In this document: positions 41,043 to 51,182 of the stretch, one piece after another
Layout: the number at the start of each line of letters is the position of its first letter
Position numbering within the stretch: position 1 is the stretch's first letter
Source of the DNA: JACMLD01 sp044227095
GTDB lineage: Bacteria > Bacteroidota > Bacteroidia > Chitinophagales > Chitinophagaceae
Length of the DNA stretch: 64,000 bases
Reading direction: 5' to 3'
Assembly: GCA_044227095.1 (NCBI GenBank)
Contig: JBGAFV010000001.1
Span: 3,224,001 to 3,288,000 of the forward strand
Made by a program: the position numbers and the translations under genes
Notes under the pieces: generated by a model
Databases searched by the model: none
What the model was told of the DNA's origin: nothing
The model's input: only the letters and a program-made list of their open reading frames with translations

Positions 41043-43070
41043 ATGAAATTAATTATAGTAACTCTGCTAATGTTTTACCTGTTTTGTTTTGCAGTCTCTG
41101 CTCAAAAAACACCCATAAATTTTGGAAATGTAGTAGCCGCAGATTTTGTACTGCCTGTCAATACCATTATAGACAGCAATGCCAGTGCAGTAATAATTGC
41201 CGATGTTGGCAATACAAGTTTTAAGGGAAATGAAAAAGGATGGGTGAGTTATATTTTTAAACGTAAGAAGAGAATTAAAATTCTCAATAAAAAAGCATTT
41301 GATCTGGCTACCGTTAAAATAGATTTGTACGTGGATGGTGATTACAAAGAAAGAGTAGAAGATATTTCTGCAGTTACTTATAATCTTGAAAATGGAAATG
41401 TGGTTTCTTCAAAAATGGTAAAAAAAGATGTATTCACTGATAAAGTGGATAAAAACCATATTGAACAAAAATTTACGCTTCCGGCAGTAAAAGAAAACGC
41501 TATCATAGAATACAGCTATACTGTTTATTCTGATTTCTATAACCACCTACCCGGATGGACTTTTCAGAGTATTGATTATCCAACTTTGTGGAGTGAATAT
41601 GAAACTACTATCCCCATTCTTGTAACTTATATTTTTGGCAAAAAAGGTATACACCCATTTTATATTGATAAAGGAAGTAATGGGGACGCAGATTACCTTA
41701 TAAAATCACGCAAGGTTGGTGGTACGGTAGACGATTTTACGAGCCTGAGTGCAAATACAATAAAACACCGTTGGGTAATGAAAGATGTTCCTTCTTTCTA
41801 TGTTGAAAATTATTTGTATTCACCGGAGAATTATATTGATGAAATCAATTTTCAGCTCTCAAAAACTTATAATGGCAAAACTGAGGAGCCTGTGAATAAT
41901 TCATGGTCAAAAGTGACGGAAGATTTATTGAATGATAAGGATTTTGCAGCTTTTGTTAGTGCAGAAGACGATAACAGTTGGATTTACGAACATTTAGGGA
42001 CAATGGTTAAAAAAGATACTGGCCAGCTACAGCAGGCAAAAGATATCTATTATTACCTGTCTGAAAATTTTACTTGTACAAGCCATCATGCTAAATATAT
42101 TGAAACAAACCTGCAGGATGTTTTCAAAAACAAGAAGGGAAGTGTTGCGGAATTGAACTTATTGCTTACAAATATTTTATTAAGGGATGGCATTACTGCT
42201 GCGCCGGTATTACTTAGTACGAGGGAATATGGTTATAACTTTGAATCTTATCCTTTTTTGGATAAACTCGATTATGTTATCTGCAAAGCTACCATTAATA
42301 ATAAGGCCTATTATCTTGATGCCTCACATCTTTATCTTGCTTTTGGGCAATTGCCGATGAATTGCTACAATGGTCATGCTAGGGTAATCAGTAAAACAGA
42401 TTCTGGTTCCGTTTATTTTTTAGCAGATTCTATAAAAGACCGTCAAACAACGTTTGTGCATCTTATAAACGATACTACAGGTAAAATTGGGCTAATTGGA
42501 ACATATGAAAACTCAATGGGTAATATGAGCTCTTATGAACTGCGTAAATTGGTTAACAAAACAGGCGAAAAGCAATATTTTGATGCCTTTGCAGCCGCAT
42601 CTTCAAATGAAATAGAATTAACGCAAACAGGAATTGACTCATTGAAAAAGATTGAGTATCCGTTAAAGGTGAAAGTGAAGTTCAAAATAAATGAAATGGC
42701 GAAAAATGATGTTATTTACCTAAACCCTTTGCTTTGGAACGGATATAAAACCAATCCATTCAGTGATGCTGTACGCAAATACCCAATTGAAATGCCGGCC
42801 CCGGCAGATCAATCCTACGGTTTTATTATGGAGATTCCGCAGGGTTTTAAGGTTGATGAAGTGCCAAAATCTGTACGGATTTCATTCAATGATAATCAGG
42901 GCTATTTTGAATATTTGGTACAGAAAAATGAAAATAGTGTCCAGGTAAGAAGTACAATGGTTTTAAGAAAAGCATATTTTGATGCAGAAGATTATAACTC
43001 CCTAAGAGAATTTTTTGGAGTTATAGTAAAAAAGCAGGCCGAACAAATAGTATTTAAAAAAGTGCATTAA
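41043..43070 (+). CDS. Transglutaminase-like (DUF3857) exported protein lacking catalytic Cys/His, paralogue 1
   Basis: 675 residues from the ATG at 41043, which gives a clean signal (MKLIIVTLLMFYLFCFAVSAQ); a GTG at 41007 is in frame but spoils it. The layout is DUF3857, transglutaminase-like, C-terminal sandwich. In the core, LQQAKDIYYYLSENFTCTSHH leads to FKNKKGSVAELNLLLTNILL: Val368 takes the place of the nucleophilic Cys of GDCK. KLDYVICKATINNKAYYLDAS has Tyr where the catalytic His should be, but keeps the Asp. The fold is thus probably kept while catalysis is lost. It is about half identical by eye to the next gene, so the two are tandem duplicates, upstream block included. Confidence 0.8.
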   Translation: MKLIIVTLLMFYLFCFAVSAQKTPINFGNVVAADFVLPVNTIIDSNASAVIIADVGNTSFKGNEKGWVSYIFKRKKRIKILNKKAFDLATVKIDLYVDGDYKERVEDISAVTYNLENGNVVSSKMVKKDVFTDKVDKNHIEQKFTLPAVKENAIIEYSYTVYSDFYNHLPGWTFQSIDYPTLWSEYETTIPILVTYIFGKKGIHPFYIDKGSNGDADYLIKSRKVGGTVDDFTSLSANTIKHRWVMKDVPSFYVENYLYSPENYIDEINFQLSKTYNGKTEEPVNNSWSKVTEDLLNDKDFAAFVSAEDDNSWIYEHLGTMVKKDTGQLQQAKDIYYYLSENFTCTSHHAKYIETNLQDVFKNKKGSVAELNLLLTNILLRDGITAAPVLLSTREYGYNFESYPFLDKLDYVICKATINNKAYYLDASHLYLAFGQLPMNCYNGHARVISKTDSGSVYFLADSIKDRQTTFVHLINDTTGKIGLIGTYENSMGNMSSYELRKLVNKTGEKQYFDAFAAASSNEIELTQTGIDSLKKIEYPLKVKVKFKINEMAKNDVIYLNPLLWNGYKTNPFSDAVRKYPIEMPAPADQSYGFIMEIPQGFKVDEVPKSVRISFNDNQGYFEYLVQKNENSVQVRSTMVLRKAYFDAEDYNSLREFFGVIVKKQAEQIVFKKVH

Positions 43071-43137
43071 AGGGTCATTAAATTCACTTTTTTAAGTGCT
43101 TCTCTGTATAACACTTAGGTATTTGGCTGCTTATTTT

Positions 43138-43175
43138 GGCAATGTTGCACAAATTCAATTATTTAGCAACCTAAA
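43138..43175. promoter_or_regulatory. Upstream block shared with the preceding paralogue (copy 2)
   Basis: GGCAATGT and CAATTATTTAGC (43138-43167) with a ten-base spacer match the block at 40932-40961; the spacer bases themselves differ. It ends 87 bases before the ATG at 43255. Conservation of words and spacing, not of the spacer, points to function. The rest of the 184-base spacer is AT-rich. Confidence 0.5.
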
Positions 43176-43254
43176 TACCTTAATTCAAGGCTTTGCGTTT
43201 TATTAAAAAGGCAAAAGCAACCCATTTTTGTTGAAACACCTCTAAACTCATAAT

Positions 43255-45291
43255 ATGAAACCCATCACCTCAGCGCTGCTGATGCTATTCTTTTTTTGTT
43301 CAACTGCCTTAGCTCAAAAAACACCTGTAGATTTTGGTAAAGTAAATGCCGGGGATTTTGTCCTGCCTGCCAATAATATCATAGACAAGAATGCTGGTGC
43401 CGTAATTATTGCAGACCTTGGCAATACCACTTTTAAAGGCGATAATGAAGGTTGGATTGGCACTATATTTAAAAGAAAAACAAGGATTAAAATTCTTGAT
43501 AAAAAAGCCTTTGAGTTAGCTACTGTGCAGATACCGCTGTATGTTGATGGTGATATTAAGGAGAAGTTAGAAAATTTTACCGCTGTAACCTACAATCTGG
43601 AGAATGGAAATGTAGTGGCAACAAAAATGGAAAAGAAGGATTTGTTTACAACTAAGGTCGATAAAAACCGTATTCTGCAAAAGTTTACACTTCCTGCCGT
43701 AAAAGAGAATTCTATCATAGAATACAGCTATACTGTTTTTTCTAATTTCGATTTTAATTTGCCAGAATGGGAGTTTCAGAATGCAGATTATCCATGTCTT
43801 TGGAGCGAGTATGCCGTTACAATTCCCAATCTTGTAAACTATATTTTTCAAAAAAGCGGGGTGCATTCTTTTTATGTGGATAAGCCAGATGAAGGACGTG
43901 AAACTTATCTCATCAAAAAAGTTAGTGAAAATGCAATTGCTACCGCAGGAAATGACATGCTTACTGTGGGCGTAAACACAGTTATGCACCGCTGGGTAAT
44001 GAAAGACGTTCCTGCATTTTATGTAGAAAACTATCTTTTTTCTCCTAAGAACTATATAGATAAAATTGAGTTTCAATTATCGGCACGGACTTATGATGGA
44101 GTAACATTTCATCCTGTAAAAAATACCTGGACTAAGGCAACCGACGATTTTCTTAAAACCCCATATTTTGCTTCGTTTATTACAAATACAGATGGTAACG
44201 AATGGCTCGATAAATACCTAAAGACAATTGTAAAACCAAATACAACCGAATTACAACAGGCGAAAGATATTTTTTATTATGTGTCTGATAATTTTTCATG
44301 CACTAATTATTATGACAAATATGTTGAAACAACATTAGAGAATGTATTTAAAAGTAAAAAAGGCGGGGTAGGAGAGATTAACCTGCTTCTAACAGATATG
44401 CTGTTGAGGAATGGTATTACCGCTGTACCCGTTGTGCTTAGTACCAGGGCATTCGGATATAATTATCCATCTTATCCCATAATGGGCAGGCTTAATTATG
44501 TTATTTGTAAAGCAACTATAGATAATAGGGTCTATTATCTCGATGCTTCTCGTCCTTCACTGGGTTTTGGACTTTTACCAATGGATTGTTATAACGGGCA
44601 TGCAAGGGTAATTGGTCAGAGAGATACTGCTTCTATTTATTTCCTGGCAGATTCAATTAAAGAAGTGCAATCAACTTTCGTACGAATTATAAATCCAGAA
44701 GATGGTAAGGGTGGCCTGCTTGGTTCTTACGAAAAATCAATGGGGTATATGAACTCTTATGAGTTGCGTGAATCTGTAGCAAAGACAGGGATAAAAAAAT
44801 ATTTTGAAAATCTCAAGACTGAATCGTCAAACGAAATAGAAATTACAGAAACTGGTATTGATTCGCTTAAGCTTCCGGAAATGCCAGTTAAAATAAAAGC
44901 TGACTTTAACATAAAATCGATTACCTCCAACGATATAATCTATTTAAACCCGGTATTTTGGGATGGGTTCAGGGCTAATCCATTCAGCGCTGCAGAACGA
45001 AAGTACCCAATAGAGATGCCTTATCCAATCAACCAGACGTATGTTTTTATGATGGAGATACCAACCGGGTTCAAAGTAGAAGAATTGCCAAAATCTACAA
45101 AGGTCTCTTATAATGGTAACGAAGGTTTTTTTGAATACCTGGTGCAAAAAGATGAAAACAATATCCAGTTAAGAAGCAGGATTGTTTTAAATAAAGCATT
45201 CTTTGGACCGGATGATTATAATTCGTTAAGAGATTTTTTTGGATTTGTGGTTAAAAAACAAAGTGAACAGATTGTACTTAAAAAGAAATAG
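43255..45291 (+). CDS. Transglutaminase-like (DUF3857) exported protein lacking catalytic Cys/His, paralogue 2
   Basis: 678 residues with signal LLMLFFFCSTALAQ. It is a close paralogue of the preceding gene from KTPVDFGKVNAGDFVLPANNI to the last residues. The catalytic region reads FKSKKGGVGEINLLLTDMLL, with Val372 replacing Cys, and LNYVICKATIDNRVYYLDAS, with Tyr for His and Asp retained. Losing the same residues in the same way as its neighbour means the loss came before the duplication. It ends five bases before the next ATG, so it is translationally close to the active-type protein downstream. It may bind that protein or its substrate. Function unknown. Confidence 0.8.
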   Translation: MKPITSALLMLFFFCSTALAQKTPVDFGKVNAGDFVLPANNIIDKNAGAVIIADLGNTTFKGDNEGWIGTIFKRKTRIKILDKKAFELATVQIPLYVDGDIKEKLENFTAVTYNLENGNVVATKMEKKDLFTTKVDKNRILQKFTLPAVKENSIIEYSYTVFSNFDFNLPEWEFQNADYPCLWSEYAVTIPNLVNYIFQKSGVHSFYVDKPDEGRETYLIKKVSENAIATAGNDMLTVGVNTVMHRWVMKDVPAFYVENYLFSPKNYIDKIEFQLSARTYDGVTFHPVKNTWTKATDDFLKTPYFASFITNTDGNEWLDKYLKTIVKPNTTELQQAKDIFYYVSDNFSCTNYYDKYVETTLENVFKSKKGGVGEINLLLTDMLLRNGITAVPVVLSTRAFGYNYPSYPIMGRLNYVICKATIDNRVYYLDASRPSLGFGLLPMDCYNGHARVIGQRDTASIYFLADSIKEVQSTFVRIINPEDGKGGLLGSYEKSMGYMNSYELRESVAKTGIKKYFENLKTESSNEIEITETGIDSLKLPEMPVKIKADFNIKSITSNDIIYLNPVFWDGFRANPFSAAERKYPIEMPYPINQTYVFMMEIPTGFKVEELPKSTKVSYNGNEGFFEYLVQKDENNIQLRSRIVLNKAFFGPDDYNSLRDFFGFVVKKQSEQIVLKKK

Positions 45292-45296
45292 CATTT

Positions 45297-47195
45297 ATGA
45301 ATAAGTTAGTTGTTTTTGTGTTGATTGTTTTACCTGCTATTGCATTCTCACAATCGTATAATGTATTGCTGATACCTGATTCTTTGAAAAAAAATGCAAA
45401 CATGGTATGCAGGCTCGATGAAAAAATTCTCGAAATTAAATCCCCCGGAAGAGCAACTGTAAAAGAGCATCACGTGCTTACAATTTTAAATGACGATGCT
45501 GCAGCATATGCTCAATATGAAACTTATTATGGCAGGTTCAACAGTATTAATTATGTAAACTGCTACTTGCTTGATGCATTTGGAAAAGAACTGAAGCATA
45601 TTAAGAAGAAAGATATGGCGGACAGGGCTGTGGATGACCACATGAGCCTTATGCAGGATGCAAGGGTTAAAAGCTACGATTTTTACTATAAATCATACCC
45701 GTTTACTGTTGATTTTGAAGAAGAAGATGATTATGATGGAATACTCGATTTTGCTGATTGGAGTCCATTGCTAACCACATCTGCTTCTACACAAATAAGC
45801 AGGTACACAATTATAGCACCTAAAGATTATGAAGTAAGGTATAAAACTTTAAACTGTAATGTTAAGCCTGTAATAAGTGAGAAGGATAATAAAAAGATTT
45901 ACGTCTGGGAAATGCAAAACATTAAAGCAATAACCTTAGAATCGTATGGCCCTACTTTTAGGCAAGTAGCGCCTTATGTTATGTTTGCTCCCTCAGATTT
46001 TGAAGCAGAAGGATACAAAGGAAATATGTCTACTTGGTTGAACTACGGGAAGTTTACAAATTTACTAACCAAAGGCCGTGATGTTCTGCCAGATAATATA
46101 AAAGCTAAAGTGCATGAACTTACTGATAACCTTAAAGATGACAGGCAAAAGGTTTATGTGTTGTATGATTTCTTACAAAAAAATACCCGCTATATAAGTA
46201 TTCAGTTGGGCATTGGTGGCTGGCAGCCTTTTGATGCAACTTATGTTGCTACAAAAAGATATGGGGATTGCAAAGCATTATCTAATTACATGGTTGCCTT
46301 GTTAAAGGAAGCAGGAATTACTGGAAGATATGTTGAAATAAGGGCAGGTGAAGATGCACCTCCAATGATTGAAGATTTTCCATGTTCTCAATTTAACCAT
46401 GTTATTGCCTGTGTACCAATGGCAAAAGATACTATTTGGCTCGAGTGTACAAGTCAAAGCAAATCTCCGGGTTATATGGGCACGTTTACCGGAGATAGGA
46501 AAGCAATTTTGATTGCTGAAGATGGCGGCCACGTTGTAAATACACCTGTTTATACTGCAGAACAAAATCTGCAATACCGGTTTATTAATGCAGCAATAGA
46601 TGCAGATGGAAACCTGGATGCACAAGTAAATACAAGGTTTACAGGCTTGCAGCAGGAACTTGTACACGACCTGATTAACGAGATAAGCAAGGAGCAAAGA
46701 GATAAATACCTTAACCGTGCACTTAACCTGCCTACTTACCAGGTAGATAAAAGCAATTATGAAGAAGAGAAAGGTGCAATACCTGTTGTAAAAGAATCAC
46801 TGCATGTTACTTCGCCTTCTTATGCAAGTGTTACCGGCAAAAGATTATTTATTGCTCCAAACTTGTTTAATAAAACAAACACCAGGTACGCAGCGGATTC
46901 TGTAAGAAAGTATGATATAGTTTATGATGATGCTTACCGCGATATTGATTCTGTTTCTATTTCTGTACCCGTTGGCTATACAACTGAATCCATGCCACAA
47001 CCGATAAAAATTGAAAGCAAGTTTGGTAAATACTCTTGTTCAACAAAGGTAGAAGGAAACAAAATTATTTACTATCGCTTTCATGAAGTATCCAAAAACC
47101 GTTTCCCTGCCAGCGATTACGCTGAACTGGTAAAATTCCAGGATCAGATTTATAAAGCAGACCGGGCGAAAATTGTTTTGGTAAAGAAAGAGTGA
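45297..47195 (+). CDS. Transglutaminase-like (DUF3857) exported protein with intact active site
   Basis: 632 residues with a signal peptide (MNKLVVFVLIVLPAIAFSQ). After the DUF3857 domain, VYVLYDFLQKNTRYISIQLGIGGWQPFDA leads to KRYGDCKALSNYMVALL (Cys325), SQFNHVIACVP (His368) and TIWLECTSQS (Glu383 at the acid position, common in this subgroup). The triad is therefore complete. It lies five bases after paralogue 2, giving an operon of two inactive relatives followed by one active-type member. The activity could be peptide cross-linking or cleavage in the periplasm; this is family-level inference. The 178-base region that follows is AT-rich with an inverted repeat. Confidence 0.85.
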   Translation: MNKLVVFVLIVLPAIAFSQSYNVLLIPDSLKKNANMVCRLDEKILEIKSPGRATVKEHHVLTILNDDAAAYAQYETYYGRFNSINYVNCYLLDAFGKELKHIKKKDMADRAVDDHMSLMQDARVKSYDFYYKSYPFTVDFEEEDDYDGILDFADWSPLLTTSASTQISRYTIIAPKDYEVRYKTLNCNVKPVISEKDNKKIYVWEMQNIKAITLESYGPTFRQVAPYVMFAPSDFEAEGYKGNMSTWLNYGKFTNLLTKGRDVLPDNIKAKVHELTDNLKDDRQKVYVLYDFLQKNTRYISIQLGIGGWQPFDATYVATKRYGDCKALSNYMVALLKEAGITGRYVEIRAGEDAPPMIEDFPCSQFNHVIACVPMAKDTIWLECTSQSKSPGYMGTFTGDRKAILIAEDGGHVVNTPVYTAEQNLQYRFINAAIDADGNLDAQVNTRFTGLQQELVHDLINEISKEQRDKYLNRALNLPTYQVDKSNYEEEKGAIPVVKESLHVTSPSYASVTGKRLFIAPNLFNKTNTRYAADSVRKYDIVYDDAYRDIDSVSISVPVGYTTESMPQPIKIESKFGKYSCSTKVEGNKIIYYRFHEVSKNRFPASDYAELVKFQDQIYKADRAKIVLVKKE

Positions 47196-47294
47196 TTGCT
47201 AATTAACAATTGACAGTTAGAAATGAAGTTGCTTTTAAAAGATAAAGCTTGTGTTTGCAATTGCAAAACTGTACGAAGTAACGTAGTCTGTCTC

Positions 47295-47335
47295 ACAATC
47301 TTTTCGCTAGCAAAAGAAATGCTAACTAAGATTGT
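47295..47335. repeat. Imperfect inverted repeat between convergent genes
   Basis: ACAATCTT...GCTAGC (47295-47310) is followed by GCTA...TAAGATTGT (47320-47335), giving an imperfect stem. It lies between the transglutaminase-like gene and the serine hydrolase, which converge. Both flanks hold AT-rich words of 8-9 bases that repeat imperfectly (TTGCTAATT, CTTAATTAC, TAATTAACT). It may end transcription, but there is no clean T tract. Confidence 0.4.
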
Positions 47336-47373
47336 ATTCAATTATTAATTGCTAATTCTTAATTACTAATTAA

Positions 47374-48441
47374 CTATTTACAATTGCTGCTTATTTGCGC
47401 ATCAATCGCTTCTTTCAATGATGCATACACTTCTTTTTTCTGCTCGTTTATGAGTGTTTTTGCAAAGAAGAGGCAGGCATATCCACGGCAATAATCTACC
47501 AGGGGAAAAGTGCCAAATAAACCCGGGCTGCTAATTACAGTTGAAATACCCTTATCATCTTTTTCAAGTATCCATTCGCCAAGACCATAACCATATCCTT
47601 GTGCAATTGCAGGTTGGTATTTAATAACGGCATTGCCTGTTTGCACTTTTTGCATTTCAGCAATGGATGCTTCACTTAAAATGCGTTTGCCTTCAAACAT
47701 ACCTTTATTTAAAATCATGCTTAAAAAATTGATATAATCATTGGCCGTAGAAATTGCACCACCAGATGGGTTGAATGATTTATCATAATCAATATAAAAA
47801 GTTGTCTGCCGCATTTTTAATGGGCGCAGCAAACGATCCGAAATCAAACGATCAAAAGGCTTTTTGCTTACTATCTCAAGCACCCGTCCCGCTATATTTA
47901 AACCGATATTGCTGTAGAAAAACATTTCTCCGGGATTGCGTTCAATTTCGCGTTTTGCAAAAGCATTTACTTCTTCTTCCAGTGTAGGATATTTCTTTCC
48001 CTGCAGTATAGCTTTCAGCCCCGGTTCTTCTGCATGAATGCCTGTTGTATGAGAGAGACAGTTGCGTATGGTAATGTACTTTTTACTGTAAGAAGTGAAT
48101 AGGGGAATGTATTTGGATACAGGATCGTCCAGCGATATCTTTCCTTCTTCCACAAACATCATCACCAATGCAGCAGTAAGCCATTTGCTGCAACTGGCAA
48201 TGGGAGCCTGGGTTTTGCCTGTAAATTCTTTGTTTAGCTGCTTGTTATAAATCAGTTTGCCATCTTTATAAATCATGGCTATTACATCGCCGCCCAGCAA
48301 TTTTTCATTTTTTGTAAGCAAATCATCAACGGCACTGAAATTGTATTGTGCTACGAGGGGCTGCAACAATAGCATAAAAGCAAGCAAAGAACTGAATTTG
48401 AGACAGTTTGATTTGAATTTGTATGACATACTATCAGGCAT
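47374..48441 (-). CDS. Serine hydrolase, class C beta-lactamase / esterase family
   Basis: A 355-residue exported protein (signal SSLLAFMLLLQPLVAQ, residue about 32). ASCSKWLTAALVMMFVEEGKISLDDPVSKYIPLF contains the SxxK motif (Ser83, Lys86) and the helix that follows it in class C beta-lactamase-like and D-aminopeptidase/esterase enzymes; FFYSNIGLNIAG holds the YxN motif. Substrates in this family range from peptides to esters, so a beta-lactamase claim is not justified. The ATG at 48441 is used; one at 48429 is possible. Transcribed alone, convergent with the transglutaminase-like operon and divergent from clpB. The upstream spacer has heptamer-like words (GGAAGGCGTAAGGTATAAGG). Confidence 0.85.
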   Translation of the reverse strand: MPDSMSYKFKSNCLKFSSLLAFMLLLQPLVAQYNFSAVDDLLTKNEKLLGGDVIAMIYKDGKLIYNKQLNKEFTGKTQAPIASCSKWLTAALVMMFVEEGKISLDDPVSKYIPLFTSYSKKYITIRNCLSHTTGIHAEEPGLKAILQGKKYPTLEEEVNAFAKREIERNPGEMFFYSNIGLNIAGRVLEIVSKKPFDRLISDRLLRPLKMRQTTFYIDYDKSFNPSGGAISTANDYINFLSMILNKGMFEGKRILSEASIAEMQKVQTGNAVIKYQPAIAQGYGYGLGEWILEKDDKGISTVISSPGLFGTFPLVDYCRGYACLFFAKTLINEQKKEVYASLKEAIDAQISSNCK

Positions 48442-48563
48442 AAAGCTTTGGATTATGGTTTGATTAAAGGTGGAAGGCGTAAGGTATAAGGTATGCGGTT
48501 TGAACGTAAAGAAACGAATTTAGAACCTTTCATCTTACTCCTTTCACCATTAACTTTTAATTT

Positions 48564-51182
48564 ATGAATTTAAACAATTTTACCATTAAGGCACAGGAAG
48601 CTATTGCTGCAGCACAGCAAATTGCTTTCAGCAACAACAATGTTAATATAGAGACAGAACATATTCTTAAAGCGTTGTTAAGCGATGAGGATTCTTCTAT
48701 CGATTTTCTGCTGAAGAAAAACAATGTGACCATGAACCTCCTGGAAAGCAGACTTGATGAAAATATCAATAAGCTTCCCAAAGTGAGTGGTGGTGCACAA
48801 CCTGCACAGGCAATTGGCCGCGATGCCAACAATGTTATCCTTCGTGCGCCTAATATGCTTAAGCAATTTGGCGATGAGTTTGTAAGCGTTGAACATTTAT
48901 TGCTGGCTATTATTAATGGCAGCGATAATACCGCCAAACTGCTGAAAGATACGGGACTTACAGAAAAGGGGTTGGTGGCCGCTATTAAAGATCTGCGCAA
49001 GGGCGATACTATAAAATCACAAACACAGGAAACGCAATTCAATGCATTAAACAAGTATGCAAAGAACCTCAATGATATGGCCAGGAACGGAAAACTCGAT
49101 CCTGTTATTGGTCGTGATGAAGAGATAAGAAGGACATTGCACATATTATCTCGTCGCACAAAAAACAATCCTATCCTTGTAGGTGAACCTGGTGTTGGTA
49201 AAACTGCTATAGCAGAAGGTCTTGCCATGCGTGTGGTAAATGGTGATGTACCTGATAACCTGAAATCAAAAATTATTTATGCGTTGGATATGGGCCAGCT
49301 TATTGCCGGCGCCAAGTATAAAGGAGAGTTTGAAGAACGTTTAAAAGGTGTAGTAAAAGAAGTAGCAGCAAGTGAAGGAGAAATAGTTTTATTCATCGAT
49401 GAAATTCACACACTCGTAGGCGCAGGCGGTGGAGATGGTGCAATGGATGCTGCCAATATTTTAAAGCCTGCATTGGCAAGAGGAGAATTAAGGGCGATAG
49501 GCGCAACCACTTTAAATGAATACCAGAAATTTTTTGAGAAAGACAAAGCGCTGGAGCGCCGTTTTCAAAAAGTAATGATTGATGAACCCAATGTAGAAGA
49601 TGCTATTTCCATTTTGCGTGGATTAAAAGACCGGTATGAAACACACCATCATGTGCGTATAAAAGATGAAGCTATTATTGCTGCTGTTGAATTATCTAAT
49701 CGCTATATCACCGACAGGTTTTTACCCGATAAAGCCATCGATCTTATAGATGAAAGTGCTGCAAAGCTACGCATGGAAATGAACTCTATGCCGGAAGAAC
49801 TTGATAAACTGGAAAGACAGATACGCCAGCTTGAAATTGAAAGGGAAGCAATTAAAAGAGAAAACAATGCAGAACAACTGCGTGATTTGAATACTGAAAT
49901 TGCCAATCTTTCTGTAGCCCGTGATACTTTTAAAGCAAAATGGAAAGAAGAAAAGGAAATTGTTGAGAAAGTACAAAATGCAAAAGCCGCTATTGAGCAA
50001 TTTAAACTTGAAGCAGAAAGAGCAGAACGTGAAGGCGATTATGGAAAAGTTGCAGAAATACGTTACGGCAAAATAAAAGAACAGGAAGAAGTTATTAATA
50101 AATGGAGCGAACAATTATATGCGCTGAATGAAAAACGTTTGCTAAAAGAAGAAGTAGACGCAGAAGATATTGCTGAGAATGTGGCCAAGTCTACAGGCAT
50201 TCCTGTATCAAGAATGATGCAGGGTGAAAGAGAAAAGCTCTTACATCTTGAAGAGCATTTGCATGAAAGGGTAGTGGGACAAGATGAAGCAATTACTGCT
50301 GTGTCCGATGCTATCCGTCGTAGCCGAGCCGGCTTGCAAGATCCTAAAAAACCAATTGGCTCATTTATTTTTCTTGGTACTACCGGTGTGGGTAAAACCG
50401 AACTGGCAAAAGCACTTGCAGGTTATTTGTTTGATGATGAAAGTATGATGACGCGGATAGACATGAGCGAATACCAGGAAAAGCATACTGTATCAAGATT
50501 GGTTGGTGCACCTCCGGGCTATGTAGGTTATGACGAAGGCGGCCAACTAACAGAAGCTGTTCGCCGTAAACCATATAGTGTTGTTTTGCTTGATGAAATT
50601 GAGAAAGCACACCCCGATGTCTGGAATGTTTTATTGCAGGTATTAGACGATGGGCGCCTGACTGATAACAAAGGCAGGGTGGTGAATTTTAAAAACACCA
50701 TCATTATAATGACCAGCAATATGGGCAGTCACCTCATACAGGAAGCTTTTGAAAAAGTAAATGAGAAAAATGTGGAAGAAATAACTGAAAAAGCTAAACT
50801 GGATGTGATGAGCCTTTTGCGTGAAACCATTCGACCTGAGTTTTTAAACAGGGTAGACGAAATAATCATGTTTCATCCCTTGCTTAAGAAAGAGATTAAA
50901 GGCATTATTGCTATTCAGCTTAATAACCTGACGAAGCTGGTAGCCGAAAATGGCATTGACCTGCAATTTAGCGATTATGCGGTTGAATACCTGGCAGAAA
51001 ACGGGTACGATCCCCAGTATGGTGCAAGGCCTTTAAAGCGGCTTATTCAAAAAGAAATTGTGAACAAGTTGAGTAAAAAAATACTGGCGGCAGACATTGA
51101 TAAAAACAAGCCGGTTTTGGTAGATGTATTTGATAACACAGTGGTTTTCAGGAATGAAATAGTGCAACCTAAAGCGGTATAA
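48564..51182 (+). CDS. clpB: ATP-dependent disaggregase ClpB
   Basis: 872 residues with the full ClpB order: N-terminal Clp repeat domain (about 1-145), AAA+ module 1 with Walker A GEPGVGKT (Lys213) and Walker B VLFIDEIHTLVGAGG, the coiled-coil middle domain (about 400-520, rich in Glu/Lys), AAA+ module 2 with Walker A GTTGVGKT and VVLLDEIEKAHPDV, and the C-terminal cap DPQYGARPLKRLIQ. The middle domain distinguishes it from ClpA/ClpC. It resolves protein aggregates together with DnaK. The leader is short; I find no CIRCE-type inverted repeat or other heat-shock operator upstream. Confidence 0.96.
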   Translation: MNLNNFTIKAQEAIAAAQQIAFSNNNVNIETEHILKALLSDEDSSIDFLLKKNNVTMNLLESRLDENINKLPKVSGGAQPAQAIGRDANNVILRAPNMLKQFGDEFVSVEHLLLAIINGSDNTAKLLKDTGLTEKGLVAAIKDLRKGDTIKSQTQETQFNALNKYAKNLNDMARNGKLDPVIGRDEEIRRTLHILSRRTKNNPILVGEPGVGKTAIAEGLAMRVVNGDVPDNLKSKIIYALDMGQLIAGAKYKGEFEERLKGVVKEVAASEGEIVLFIDEIHTLVGAGGGDGAMDAANILKPALARGELRAIGATTLNEYQKFFEKDKALERRFQKVMIDEPNVEDAISILRGLKDRYETHHHVRIKDEAIIAAVELSNRYITDRFLPDKAIDLIDESAAKLRMEMNSMPEELDKLERQIRQLEIEREAIKRENNAEQLRDLNTEIANLSVARDTFKAKWKEEKEIVEKVQNAKAAIEQFKLEAERAEREGDYGKVAEIRYGKIKEQEEVINKWSEQLYALNEKRLLKEEVDAEDIAENVAKSTGIPVSRMMQGEREKLLHLEEHLHERVVGQDEAITAVSDAIRRSRAGLQDPKKPIGSFIFLGTTGVGKTELAKALAGYLFDDESMMTRIDMSEYQEKHTVSRLVGAPPGYVGYDEGGQLTEAVRRKPYSVVLLDEIEKAHPDVWNVLLQVLDDGRLTDNKGRVVNFKNTIIIMTSNMGSHLIQEAFEKVNEKNVEEITEKAKLDVMSLLRETIRPEFLNRVDEIIMFHPLLKKEIKGIIAIQLNNLTKLVAENGIDLQFSDYAVEYLAENGYDPQYGARPLKRLIQKEIVNKLSKKILAADIDKNKPVLVDVFDNTVVFRNEIVQPKAV

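Noticed and set aside
47374..48441. True beta-lactamase (resistance gene)
   Set aside because: SxxK and YxN are shared by esterases and peptidases; the third motif is not clear and the family is common in Bacteroidota housekeeping roles.
48557..49228. 223-residue frame on the minus strand
   Set aside because: Antisense shadow of the clpB N-terminal region, Ser/Leu-rich without domain signals.
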